Source: Paenibacillus sp. SZ31
GTDB lineage: Bacteria > Bacillota > Bacilli > Paenibacillales > Paenibacillaceae
Length of the DNA: 64,000 bases
Assembly (NCBI RefSeq): GCF_012912005.1
Contig: NZ_JABBEA010000004.1
Coordinates: 310,001-374,000, forward strand
Direction: 5' to 3'
The notes beneath the pieces are model-generated. The model did not search any database, was not told the origin of the DNA, and worked only from the letters and a program-made list of their open reading frames with translations. Of the stretch, positions 35,350 to 44,253 are shown piece by piece (positions within the stretch are counted from its first letter, which is position 1; each line of letters begins with the position of its first letter). Position numbers and translations under genes: made by a program.

Positions 35350-37359
35350 ATGATGAGTCAGCGCGGCATCACATCGGAAGATCTTTATCAGATTACATGG
35401 GTTAACGATCCGACTCCGTCCCCTCAAGGTGGACAACTGGTATATGTAAGCCGGAAAACGAATGAAGCACGTGACGGTTATTGTTCTCACCTAAGACTGC
35501 TGCATCTGGGGAGTCAAAAGGACAGGCCCTTTACCTCTGGAGAGAAGGATCATTCCCCCGCCTGGTCGCCAGATGGGTCTCAGCTTGCTTTTATACGAGA
35601 GAATGATGGTAAATCCCAAGTGTGGATCATCGCAACAGATGGCGGAGAGGCACGGCAAATCAGTCACCTGAAACATGGCGTCAGTTCCTTGCTCTGGTCA
35701 CCAGATGGCCATACTTTACTTGTGAAATCATCCGTGGATATAAGCGGACAAGAAGACTTAGAACTTACAGACCCTAAAGACAATGAACATAAACTACCGC
35801 AAGAACATGTTGTAGACCGGATTCGCATGAAGTCAGATGCCGGAGGATTATGGAACGGAAGACGTTCCCACCTCTTCACCATCACGCCGAACGACGCGGA
35901 AGCAACGCCTGTAACTACAGGTCATTATGACGTTGGAGACTATGCCTGGTCACCGGACGGAACATCCATCGTATGGATCGCGCAGCTGCCCGAAGAAGGC
36001 GAGGATCATAACGATTACACCCTGACTAATCATGTGTACCTTGCCAAGGCAGACGGATCGGATGTGCAGCAGTTGACCCCGGAAGGATATACGTTCAGCC
36101 GACTAACTTTCGCACCGGATGGACAATCCCTGGCACTGCTCGCCAGCGACCGTTCCTATGGAAATGCCACGCTTGTTAAGCTGTACACCCTTCCGATATC
36201 AGGTGGTGAACTCGTATGTCTAAGCACCGATTGGGACGTACAGTTGAATCACAGCATTGTTGGCGACATGAGATCACATCTGACAACCACGGGGCCTGTA
36301 TTCAGTCGGGATGGATCATCCATCCTTTGTCTAGCGACCATCCATGGTAGTGTACGCATCGCCAAATTCGCACGAGACGGTAGCAGTGCCGACTATATAT
36401 TGCCTGACGAACGGGAAATTTATCAGTTTGCCGAGTTGGAAAATGGGCAGATCGTTGCCGCTGTTGCCGATACACGAAGTCCTGGTGACATCTATCTGTA
36501 TGAACAGCCGGAAGATTCCGGCGTAGAGCCCATTCAACTCACTCGTAGCAATCCACAGCTTGAGGGTGAGATCCACCTTAGTACACCGGAAACCTTCTGG
36601 TTCAATTCCTCAGATGGCCTGCGGCTGCAAGGATGGATCATGAAACCTCATGGCATGGTCGACGGGGTCAAAATCCCGACCATTCTGGAGATTCATGGCG
36701 GCCCGCACATGATGTATGGTTTTACATTTATGCACGAGTTCCAGATTCTCGCCGCACAAGGCTACGCTGTTGTGTACATCAATCCACGCGGGGGCCTTGG
36801 ATATGGGCAGCAGTTTGTAGACGCCTGTCGCGGAGATTACGGCGGTGGCGATTATCGTGATCTCATGGAGAGCGTGGATTATGCCCTATCCCACTATGAG
36901 TTTATCGATGAATCCAGATTGGGCGTAACTGGAGGCAGTTATGGTGGCTTCATGACCAACTGGATTGTTGGACACACGGATCGCTTTAAGGCCGCAGTTA
37001 CCCAGCGTTCCATCTCCAATTGGCTATCGTTCTACGGTGTAAGTGACATTGGATATTTCTTCACAGAAGACCAGATTGGCGGTAACGCGTGGGATGACAT
37101 CGAAAAGCTGTGGAAACATTCTCCGCTCGCTTACGTTGGCAACGTGAGTACGCCGCTACTCATTTTACATGGCGAACAGGATCTGCGGTGTCCGATTGAA
37201 CAGGCCGAGCAGTTATACGTTGCGTTGAAACGACGCAAGCAGACCACAAGGCTTGTTCGGTTCCCAGGCGCCAACCATGAGTTGTCTCGTGGCGGTCATC
37301 CTCACTTGAGGGTACGCCGTCTGGAGCATATTGCCGGATGGTTTAACGAGTACCTGTAA
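35350..37359 (+). CDS. S9-family peptidase (acylaminoacyl-peptidase/DPP-like)
   Basis: A 669-residue prolyl-oligopeptidase-family serine peptidase. The N-terminal 400 residues are a beta-propeller with repeated 'SPDG' blades (WSPDGSQLAFIRE, WSPDGHTLLVKS, WSPDGTSIVWIA). The C-terminal alpha/beta-hydrolase domain has the oxyanion region EIHGGPHMMYGF, nucleophile GGSYGGFMTNW, aspartate in HGEQDLRCPIEQ and histidine in GANHELSRGG. There is no signal peptide, so it should trim oligopeptides in the cytoplasm. Two adjacent ATGs lie 6-7 bases after GGGAGG; the first is used here. Confidence 0.92.
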   Translation: MMSQRGITSEDLYQITWVNDPTPSPQGGQLVYVSRKTNEARDGYCSHLRLLHLGSQKDRPFTSGEKDHSPAWSPDGSQLAFIRENDGKSQVWIIATDGGEARQISHLKHGVSSLLWSPDGHTLLVKSSVDISGQEDLELTDPKDNEHKLPQEHVVDRIRMKSDAGGLWNGRRSHLFTITPNDAEATPVTTGHYDVGDYAWSPDGTSIVWIAQLPEEGEDHNDYTLTNHVYLAKADGSDVQQLTPEGYTFSRLTFAPDGQSLALLASDRSYGNATLVKLYTLPISGGELVCLSTDWDVQLNHSIVGDMRSHLTTTGPVFSRDGSSILCLATIHGSVRIAKFARDGSSADYILPDEREIYQFAELENGQIVAAVADTRSPGDIYLYEQPEDSGVEPIQLTRSNPQLEGEIHLSTPETFWFNSSDGLRLQGWIMKPHGMVDGVKIPTILEIHGGPHMMYGFTFMHEFQILAAQGYAVVYINPRGGLGYGQQFVDACRGDYGGGDYRDLMESVDYALSHYEFIDESRLGVTGGSYGGFMTNWIVGHTDRFKAAVTQRSISNWLSFYGVSDIGYFFTEDQIGGNAWDDIEKLWKHSPLAYVGNVSTPLLILHGEQDLRCPIEQAEQLYVALKRRKQTTRLVRFPGANHELSRGGHPHLRVRRLEHIAGWFNEYL

Positions 37360-37396
37360 CGGACTATTAGTTCAGAGTGTAGAACCCGATAGGGAT

Positions 37397-37458
37397 TAAA
37401 CCTTAAAAGCCGTCCAATGAAATCTGTTATGATTTCAACGGGCGGCTTTTAAGGTTTA
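37397..37458. terminator. Long bidirectional terminator hairpin
   Basis: Outer arms TAAACCTTAAAAGCCG and CGGCTTTTAAGGTTTA with an inner stem TGAAATC/GATTTCA. It is shared by the converging peptidase and stalk-domain genes. Confidence 0.85.
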
Positions 37459-37477
37459 CCTTTTATAGAAGGGAAGA

Positions 37478-38170
37478 CTACTCTTCTCCCCACACCACAG
37501 TGATTTCATTCAGATCCTTGTTGGTTGCAGACACCGAACCTGTGATGGTTACGGCATATTCACTGTCTTCACGACCCACGATGCTGAAGCCGTCAGCCTG
37601 TATATCCTGACTGTTTTGGCTCAAGTTTTTGGTTTGGTAGTAGTCTTTGTAGGATGTTCCAACGGTTAGCAATGTTTCTTTTGTTGTGTACGTAAGCACT
37701 ACTTTTTTATCGCTGCCGCCTACATTACTCTCAATTAAGCTCGTTGCCTTGGCATCTTTCGGTAATGGGAAATCTGCTGGCAGATACTTGGACTTCACGC
37801 CTGCCGCCTGTGTGTTCGTGCCTGTAGATGGTGATGTCGATCCGCTGTTGCCTGTGGAGGTTGACCCGCCGGAAGAACTGGAGGAACCAATGCTAACTTT
37901 ATTGTTCTGGGAATCATACTTCACTTCGGTCTTCAACGCATCTGCAATGGAACGAACGGGAAGATATGTACTGCCTTGATACGTAATTGGCGCAAGCTTT
38001 TTGCCCTGGTCACCTGTCGGTGTAAATTTCTGCCCGTTTACTTCGATAGCGAGTCCATGGTTCAGATAAGCTTTGATCGTCTCCAGTTGTGTACCTGCAT
38101 ATACGCCTGCCGATCCCGTCAACACCATGCCGAACACACCCGCAGCAATCAACCACTTCTTGTTTTTCAT
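37478..38170 (-). CDS. Exported stalk-domain protein
   Basis: A 230-residue exported protein. The signal peptide is KKWLIAAGVFGMVLTGSAGVYAG. A copper-amine-oxidase N-terminal-like stalk domain follows at 35-95 (NGQKFTPTGDQGKKLAPITY, STYLPVRSIADALKTEVKY). A Ser/Gly/Thr linker leads to a small C-terminal domain (VVLTYTTKETLLTVGTSYKD). The start is the ATG eight bases after AGGAGG. Function is unknown; stalk domains usually sit in wall-associated proteins. Confidence 0.7.
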   Translation of the reverse strand: MKNKKWLIAAGVFGMVLTGSAGVYAGTQLETIKAYLNHGLAIEVNGQKFTPTGDQGKKLAPITYQGSTYLPVRSIADALKTEVKYDSQNNKVSIGSSSSSGGSTSTGNSGSTSPSTGTNTQAAGVKSKYLPADFPLPKDAKATSLIESNVGGSDKKVVLTYTTKETLLTVGTSYKDYYQTKNLSQNSQDIQADGFSIVGREDSEYAVTITGSVSATNKDLNEITVVWGEE

Positions 38171-38551
38171 CCCAATACGCCTCCTGAATTCAATGTCAGC
38201 CTTTTGCAGCATACGATTCATGACGCTCGCTCGATTTATGCAAAAGGCTCATTAATTATGCTCATCATATATGGGTACGAGCTTATTCGGATAACAGCCC
38301 GTTGTTCCATCAAATGTTAGCAATATAATAGCATCTGGTAAGAGGATGTAAACGATTAATGGCTAAAACAGGACCAGGGGCGTACAAAAATAATCTTTGT
38401 TGTCTCTCCACTGTTCTCTGGCTCGTTAAGTTGTTCTTATATGAATAAAGTCACAAATTCCGGACCATACACATGATTCACTCATGCACATCTATGCAAC
38501 GTTCCATTCCTAAAGCAGGGCTTAACCTGTACAGTTCGTTGAAAATAAAGA
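38171..38551. other. Intergenic, no gene seen
   Basis: Holds the promoter region of the stalk-domain gene and AT-rich DNA towards the end of the nickel operon. No ORF with a ribosome binding site and no further structure was found. Confidence 0.4.
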
Positions 38552-38614
38552 AGGTGTCCCCGTAGTCATGTCCATGATTTTTGTTCATGTTTGACTACCG
38601 TGACACCCTTTTTA
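38552..38614 (-). terminator. Terminator of the nickel transporter operon
   Basis: A long hairpin whose arms begin AAGGTGTC/GACACC, with the core GTAGTCA/TGACTAC and ATGA/TCAT. It lies about 107 bases after the last transporter gene and has T-rich tails on both strands. Confidence 0.6.
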
Positions 38615-38720
38615 TATGAGCACATTGCATTTTGCATAAATCACTAGAACGGTTTCCTATCAGCAAAAATTTGGATCAAACTGTTCCTATTTCTCTATGC
38701 GTTGTATGGATGTAAGTAAA

Positions 38721-39323
38721 CTATATTGTTGGCATCGGAGTGATTCTGTCGCATAGCCTATCCAGCAAATCCCGATCATGGCTTATGATCAGTAATCCCA
38801 GATCACGCTCGCGAGCCACCCCCATCACAGTATGCCAGATCTGTGCCTGAGTGATTGCATCCAGCATCGTCGTCATCTCATCTGCGATCACGTAACGTGT
38901 CGCTGTACCAAGTGCTCGCGCCACACAGAAACGTTGCAGTTCTCCACCGGATAATTCACCCGGTCTGCGGTCCAGCCAAGTCTGTTGAATCCCCAACGCT
39001 TCGAGCAACTGCTCATCCTGCACAGCCGCCTCCTGAAGTACACGACGCATCCGCCAGCGTGGATTCACAGCCTTCTCCGGGTGCTGGAACACCAGCTGAA
39101 CCGGACACGCTCCTGTACGAGGAAGTGGTTTTCCATCCAGAAGTACTTGTCCTGCCATGGGTTCGGCATATCCTGCAAGGATGCGTCCAAGGCTTGTTTT
39201 GCCAGAGCCACTCGGCCCCCACAAGCCAACTACTTCTCCCCGCTGCACCTGCATATTCATCTGCTGGAACACCCATGATTTCGGATCGTAACGGTAACTC
39301 ACATCCCGTGCTTCAAGTGACAT
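38721..39323 (-). CDS. nikE: Nickel/oligopeptide-type ABC ATPase, short NikE-like
   Basis: A 200-residue ATPase of the DppF/NikE class. Walker A GLWGPSGSGKTSLGR, signature GELSGGELQRFCVARAL and Walker B TRYVIADEMTTMLD are complete. Relatives run to about 260 residues; here the chain stops soon after the H-loop LLIISHDRDLLDRL, without the usual C-terminal oligopeptide-transporter extension. It overlaps nikD by 11 bases. All catalytic motifs remain, so it is probably functional in a heterodimer with NikD. The nickel assignment rests on the operon and the nearby NikR. Confidence 0.75.
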   Translation of the reverse strand: MSLEARDVSYRYDPKSWVFQQMNMQVQRGEVVGLWGPSGSGKTSLGRILAGYAEPMAGQVLLDGKPLPRTGACPVQLVFQHPEKAVNPRWRMRRVLQEAAVQDEQLLEALGIQQTWLDRRPGELSGGELQRFCVARALGTATRYVIADEMTTMLDAITQAQIWHTVMGVARERDLGLLIISHDRDLLDRLCDRITPMPTI

Positions 39324-40269
39324 GGAAACACCTAACTTCTCCGCCCCGTACCTTACGAAGTTCTGGACGTTCGCGGGTACATACAGCGGTTACTGCATTA
39401 CATCGGGGAGCAAATGAACAGCCTGTCGTGATCTCTTGACCTGCCAACGGTTGGGAGCCTGGGAGTGGCTGAAATCCGTTCTGCGGCAACGCATCCCAGA
39501 GCGCTTTAGTATATGGATGACGCAGACGTTCTCCATTCCCTTTAAAATCATCCACCTGCGCCGTCTCTACATTGGTACCCGCATAAAATACAGCGATGCG
39601 ATCCGCTGCCGTCAGGGCTGTCGTAACATCATGCGTAATCCACAGGATAGCTACGCCTTCATTCGCGAGCTCACGAAATTGCTTCATCGTCTCAGCAAGT
39701 ACTTCCGGATGGATGCCTGGTGTCGGCTCATCTGCAATGATCAGCTTCGGCTGACCGGAGGTCGCTGTCGCCATTAGCACCCGCCTTGCCATACCTCCAG
39801 ACAACTCAAACGGGTATTTCCCGGCTGTTCCTTGAGGAAGATGATACCGTTCGGTCAGCTCCTGCTCCGTCTTTTTCATATGCGATCGAGTTATGAAGCC
39901 TCGTTTCCGTCCGGAATCTCGGGTTACCGGCTGAACTTGCCTTCCTACCTTCATCAACGGGTCCAAATAACTGACGGATTGTGGAATCAACATCAGTTCA
40001 TCACCACGCAGATGAAGCTGCCGCTCCAGGGTCAATGGCTCGCCGCTATAGCTAATACACCCCTCCAACCTGGCATTGGCAGGTAGAATACCCATAATGG
40101 CCTGCGCCAGCACACTTTTACCCGATCCGCTTGCGCCTACAACAGCCACGATCTCACCCTCGTTTATGGAAAGATCCAGATTCTGAATGACATAAGTCTG
40201 TTCATGTGCAAACCAGCCGCGAGCGCGCCGAAACGACACCGACACACCCTCAATATCAAGAAGAGCCAT
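39313..40269 (-). CDS. nikD: Nickel/oligopeptide-type ABC ATPase, NikD-like
   Basis: A 318-residue ATPase with Walker A VGASGSGKSVLAQ, signature FELSGGMARRVLMA and Walker B KLIIADEPTPGIHP. The C-terminal oligopeptide/nickel extension carries the cysteine cluster CSFAPRCNAVTAVC. GGGAGGTGAGG upstream of the ATG lies across the end of the permease gene. It pairs with the shorter ATPase that follows. Confidence 0.8.
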   Translation of the reverse strand: MALLDIEGVSVSFRRARGWFAHEQTYVIQNLDLSINEGEIVAVVGASGSGKSVLAQAIMGILPANARLEGCISYSGEPLTLERQLHLRGDELMLIPQSVSYLDPLMKVGRQVQPVTRDSGRKRGFITRSHMKKTEQELTERYHLPQGTAGKYPFELSGGMARRVLMATATSGQPKLIIADEPTPGIHPEVLAETMKQFRELANEGVAILWITHDVTTALTAADRIAVFYAGTNVETAQVDDFKGNGERLRHPYTKALWDALPQNGFQPLPGSQPLAGQEITTGCSFAPRCNAVTAVCTRERPELRKVRGGEVRCFHVT

Positions 40270-40271
40270 AT

Positions 40272-41270
40272 TTACCTCACCTCCCTTGAACTACCTGTAC
40301 CCGTCAACGTCTTCAGACTGTTGCCCAATACATCAAACGCACGAACAACCAACAACAATGCCAGTCCCGGGAAAAAGGCGAGCCACCACATGCCAGCAGA
40401 TAAATATCTCATCGACTCGGACAAAATAATTCCAATTGCCGGTTGTTGCGGGGACAACCCCAGCCCCAGAAACGTAATGGCTGCCTCATGCAGAATGGCA
40501 TGGGGAAAGATTAGCAGTACGCCCACGAACAACTGCGGGACCAGATGTGGCAGCATATGCTGCATCGCAATTCGTAATCGCGATTGGCCTAACTTGTGTG
40601 AAATCTGAATATATTCTGCGGATTTCAGTTGAATCATCTCGGCTCTTACAATCCGAGCCAGATTCGGCCAGTGCGTCAGTGCGATTGCTGTCGCCACTCC
40701 TGCCAAACCTCCACCAAATACAAAGGCCAACATAACCAGCGATACCAGGTGAGGCACACTGAGGAACAAATCAATAATCCACGAGATTACTCGGTCAGCA
40801 GCCTTGCTAGAAGCGGCCCCCAGACCTAACAACAGTGCGATCAGTCCACCGCCACATGCAGCAAGCAATCCAACTTGAATACTGGTTGCCAATCCTTTTA
40901 ACGTGCGCATGAACATATCTCTTCCGAGCCAATCCGTGCCAAATGGATGCGCCCAGGTTGGGGCCAGGTTCCGATCCATTAATGAAGTCAGCGTAGAACC
41001 AGCGGGAAGCAATCTGCCTGTCAACCATATGATTACAATCCACATCACCGCGAGGCTCCCCCAGATCAAAGCCCTTTTGCGAGGATTGCGAAAAGGTGGG
41101 TTACTGACACCCGCATAACCTTTTCTAGTTTGGCTTGTCTCTTTTTCAGCCCCCGCTTGCAACAGCTCCGGATTAATGTAGTGCCGCACCTCTTGAGTTG
41201 CAGTGTTCACTTTCTGCACTTCGGCTGTTTCTGGAGTCTGCTCGGAGGAGCGTTCGATCGTCTGCTTCAT
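40272..41270 (-). CDS. nikC: ABC permease, NikC-like
   Basis: A 332-residue permease of the DppC/NikC family. A charged cytoplasmic extension of about 65 residues precedes the first membrane segment (IWGSLAVMWIVIIWLTG), longer than usual. The conserved HPFGTDWLGRDMFMR motif and the EAA loop (EYIQISHKLGQSRLRIAMQH) are present. It overlaps nikB by four bases. Confidence 0.8.
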   Translation of the reverse strand: MKQTIERSSEQTPETAEVQKVNTATQEVRHYINPELLQAGAEKETSQTRKGYAGVSNPPFRNPRKRALIWGSLAVMWIVIIWLTGRLLPAGSTLTSLMDRNLAPTWAHPFGTDWLGRDMFMRTLKGLATSIQVGLLAACGGGLIALLLGLGAASSKAADRVISWIIDLFLSVPHLVSLVMLAFVFGGGLAGVATAIALTHWPNLARIVRAEMIQLKSAEYIQISHKLGQSRLRIAMQHMLPHLVPQLFVGVLLIFPHAILHEAAITFLGLGLSPQQPAIGIILSESMRYLSAGMWWLAFFPGLALLLVVRAFDVLGNSLKTLTGTGSSREVR

Positions 41271-42277
41271 GACATCAGCCCCTCCTTCATTCGTGGATCA
41301 ATCATGCGATACAGAATGTCAGCCACCATATTACCTGTAAAAACAAAGATTGCACTGCACATCACAAGTCCGAGCAACAGTGGAACATCACCGCGTAACC
41401 CAGCCTGGACCGTTGCCTGACCCAGCCCGGGGTATGAAAATACCTGTTCTGCAAGCACAGCCCCACCAAACAGTTCACTGAATGAAGCAAACTGTAGTGT
41501 TATGGCTGGCAAAACAACATGTCTGAACCCATGTCGACGGAACAGCTGAAATCCATGCTCACCCCGGGCTCTAGCGAACAGAATGTAATCTGACTCGAGC
41601 ACATCCGTGAGCTTCTGCCGGGTATGCAAAGCAATGGAAGCTACCCCAGTCAGGCTGAGAGTCAACGCTGGCAGAATCATATGAATAGCTCGATCTCCCC
41701 ATGTGACCTGATCAGCTGACATCCCTGCGGGTACTCCAAGTCCAACCGGAAGCCAGCCAAGCCATACACCAAATACCATCAGCAACAACAGCGCAATCCA
41801 GAATACCGGCGTGGAGGCCAGCGTATAACAATACCAACAGATCAGACGATCCAGCTTCGAATCCCGTCTCATGGAGGCAACTACCCCAAGAGCGAAACCG
41901 ATGATGCCGGATAATAGCCAGGCTACAGACATAAGTGCGACAGAATTCATAAACCGTTCCTGAATAATATCTGCTACAGGTTGTCTGTAGATCATCGAAG
42001 TTCCCAGCTCTCCCTGAATCAGCGCTTGTCCCCAGGTTAGCAATCGTTCTGTAGGGGATTCATTCAATCCCCACCGTTCTTCGATAAGACTGCGCTGTTC
42101 GGCACTTACTCTAATCATGTCTCCACCAATGTAGGCTTCGATCGGATCAACAGGAGAGAATTGCATTAATATAAAAGACAACACACTGACTCCAACCAAT
42201 AAAGATACGAGTCGCAACACTTTAAAAACAACAAATCTGACCCATCCATTCCTGCCTGTCATCCAATCTCTCCCCAA
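41267..42277 (-). CDS. nikB: ABC permease, NikB-like
   Basis: A 336-residue permease of the DppB/NikB family, with the N-terminal segment VLRLVSLLVGVSVLSFILMQ, SPVDPIEAYIGGDM, and the EAA-type loop SDYILFARARGEHGFQLFRR. Six membrane segments are expected. It lies 27 bases after the binding-protein gene and overlaps nikC. Confidence 0.8.
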   Translation of the reverse strand: MGRDWMTGRNGWVRFVVFKVLRLVSLLVGVSVLSFILMQFSPVDPIEAYIGGDMIRVSAEQRSLIEERWGLNESPTERLLTWGQALIQGELGTSMIYRQPVADIIQERFMNSVALMSVAWLLSGIIGFALGVVASMRRDSKLDRLICWYCYTLASTPVFWIALLLLMVFGVWLGWLPVGLGVPAGMSADQVTWGDRAIHMILPALTLSLTGVASIALHTRQKLTDVLESDYILFARARGEHGFQLFRRHGFRHVVLPAITLQFASFSELFGGAVLAEQVFSYPGLGQATVQAGLRGDVPLLLGLVMCSAIFVFTGNMVADILYRMIDPRMKEGLMS

Positions 42278-42304
42278 TTCAGGCTAAAGCTACCGTTACG
42301 TTTC

Positions 42305-43963
42305 CTACTTTGTACTGTTATCCCAGGACCATTCCTCCAGATTGGTTGTCACCGGCCAGCCGTGACCATGGGGATGGATCTGCTGCTCGCCAATGTTCAG
42401 CCCATTCGTAACCAGATACAGGTGATCTATGTTCACGAGCCACGCCCATGGCGCATCCCCCTGATAACTGAAACCTGTTGTTCCATCCCATTCCGCTTTC
42501 TGCCAGAACGGTAATGCCTCTTCTTCACTGGTTGCATGGAGGGCTTTGTCCATCCAAGAATCCACGACAGGATTGCTGTACAGCCCCACATTGTAATACC
42601 CTTCTCCTTTATGAGTACTGCTATAGAGGTTATACGTTTCCAAAGGGTCATGACTGCCCCACCCAAACAATACAGCGTTGGAGTAAGCCATCTTTTTCGT
42701 CTCTTCACGGCTTTTGCCTTCAACATTGATTTTGATTCCCGCCTGGGCTACCATATCCGCAGCAGCCAGTGCCAGAGATTGTCTTGTTAAATCACCTGCA
42801 AAATAAAGCAGATTGAACTCGGCCTTAACGCCGCTTTTCTCGACGATACCATCACCATCCGCATCTACCCAGCCACCAGACGCCAGAATGCGCTTCGCTT
42901 CTTCGAGATTGGCATCCGTAAATACGGCTTCCGCATTGCTCCAAGGCAGATCATCACTGACGGAATAAGCCGGACGACCGTACCCTTCCAGTACGCCCTC
43001 AACCAAAGCCTTACGATCAATCACGACATTCACTGCTTGGCGAATCGCCAGATCGGATGTCACATCATTTCCTGCGGGAAGACCATCGCCCGACTTGGCA
43101 CCAGCAGGTTGCATGGGGAACATGATGCCACGGTTATCTACGGTTTTCACGGCTTCCAATGTCATGCCATTCACCTGTTGCTTGCTAAATGCTGCCGGAA
43201 TAGCAGCAATATCCACCGTACCTGCCTGTGCAGCAGCATAGGCGGCATCTTCATCCAGATAGAGGAAGGTGAGTTTGTGGAACGCGGACTTGTTTCCGTA
43301 ATATTCTTCATTAGCCTCAACAATGGCCTGTTGTCCTTTGTCCCACTGAACCAGCTTGTACGGTCCTGATCCGACCGGATGCTCTGCATAATCAGCGCCA
43401 TAGGCGTGTTCAGGTACAATACCAAGTGTCGTCAGCAGACTGATGAATGTGGACTGCGGCGACTTCAGTGTGAATACGACCGTGCTATCATCAGGTGCCT
43501 GCACATCAGCCATATTGGTCAGATCAATCACGGACCCACTCTTGGCAGCTGTTTCAAATGTAAATTTCACATCCTCAGCCGTAAGCGGCTCCCCATCCGA
43601 AAACTTCACATCGTCCCGAAGCGTAACTGTCCATTCCAGACCATCTTCACTAACAGAATATGTAGTTGCCAGATCGTTAACCAGCTGTAGCTTGGCATCC
43701 CTCTTCAGTAAAGTACTTTGGAAAAGTGGCGAACCATATTGCCCCCATCCGGTTGTCGGATCAAACCCACCTTCCGGCTCAGTGCCCACGGCTAATACCA
43801 ATTCGTCTTTGGTTGAGGTTGTCCCCGGTTGTCCGTTCTCTGCCGATGACGCTGCCGGCGCTGTCCCCTGTGCACAACCGGATAATCCAATGGAACATAC
43901 AAGCAAGATGCCTAGTCCTGTTCTAACTTTTCGTTTTCCCCATCTCCATGAAAATCTGCCCAT
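42305..43963 (-). CDS. nikA: Nickel/peptide-type ABC substrate-binding lipoprotein, NikA-like
   Basis: A 552-residue SBP family 5 protein. The lipoprotein signal ends in SIGLSGCAQG, giving a lipid-anchored cysteine. The mature part has LRDDVKFSDGEPLTAEDVKF and HPVGSGPYKLVQW, typical of dipeptide/nickel-binding proteins. I chose the ATG after AGGGGGG; an upstream ATG at 44005 has no site and would overlap the operator. First gene of a five-gene importer operon, preceded by a promoter with a NikR-type site. Nickel, probably as a chelate, is the predicted substrate; a peptide or other metal chelate remains possible. Confidence 0.8.
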   Translation of the reverse strand: MGRFSWRWGKRKVRTGLGILLVCSIGLSGCAQGTAPAASSAENGQPGTTSTKDELVLAVGTEPEGGFDPTTGWGQYGSPLFQSTLLKRDAKLQLVNDLATTYSVSEDGLEWTVTLRDDVKFSDGEPLTAEDVKFTFETAAKSGSVIDLTNMADVQAPDDSTVVFTLKSPQSTFISLLTTLGIVPEHAYGADYAEHPVGSGPYKLVQWDKGQQAIVEANEEYYGNKSAFHKLTFLYLDEDAAYAAAQAGTVDIAAIPAAFSKQQVNGMTLEAVKTVDNRGIMFPMQPAGAKSGDGLPAGNDVTSDLAIRQAVNVVIDRKALVEGVLEGYGRPAYSVSDDLPWSNAEAVFTDANLEEAKRILASGGWVDADGDGIVEKSGVKAEFNLLYFAGDLTRQSLALAAADMVAQAGIKINVEGKSREETKKMAYSNAVLFGWGSHDPLETYNLYSSTHKGEGYYNVGLYSNPVVDSWMDKALHATSEEEALPFWQKAEWDGTTGFSYQGDAPWAWLVNIDHLYLVTNGLNIGEQQIHPHGHGWPVTTNLEEWSWDNSTK

Positions 43964-44008
43964 TCTGGTCGTTCCCCCCTCTAAAGTTGTGCTACTCTCA
44001 TTCATTTC

Positions 44009-44036
44009 GTGTTACTTTTTACGGAAATTGTAGCAC
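44009..44036. promoter_or_regulatory. Candidate NikR operator of the nik operon
   Basis: GTGTTAC-N14-GTAGCAC, an inverted repeat with one mismatch, overlapping the -10 box of the nikA promoter. A further GTGCTAC half-site lies at 43990-43996. From memory, Geobacter NikR recognises GTGTTAC/GTAACAC half-sites at very similar spacing. The position suits repression when nickel is plentiful. Confidence 0.65.
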
Positions 44037-44057
44037 AAAACACAAAACATATGTCAA
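44027..44057 (-). promoter_or_regulatory. Promoter of the nik operon
   Basis: On the minus strand TTGACA, a 19-base spacer, then TACAAT preceded by TGTGC (an extended -10-like context). The spacer is two bases longer than ideal. The -10 box overlaps the candidate NikR operator. Confidence 0.5.
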
Positions 44058-44169
44058 TAAAGTTAACTTCAAAACCCAAATATTTTCATATTTCAGAAAT
44101 AAATAATTGAAAAGTTATATAACACAGCATTTGTACCGCTCTATAAAGTTAGGTATTATAACAAACGAC

Positions 44170-44212
44170 AAAAAAACAGACGATTGGTATCTAACCAATG
44201 GTCTGTTTTTCA
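44170..44212 (-). terminator. Terminator of nikR
   Basis: Arms around ACAGAC...GTCTGT with the inner ATTGGT/ACCAAT, ending in a run of seven T on the minus strand. It separates nikR from the transporter operon. Confidence 0.85.
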
Positions 44213-44253
44213 GGTTCGCTACATTTTTATAGAAATTACACTCACATTTCGTC

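Noticed and set aside
38721..39323. nikE as a pseudogene
   Set aside because: Walker A, signature, Walker B and H-loop are intact and the frame overlaps nikD as in functional operons, so it is kept as a gene.
43443..44033. Long plus-strand ORF over nikA
   Set aside because: Shadow of the binding-protein gene, which has a lipobox, domain motifs and a promoter on the other strand.
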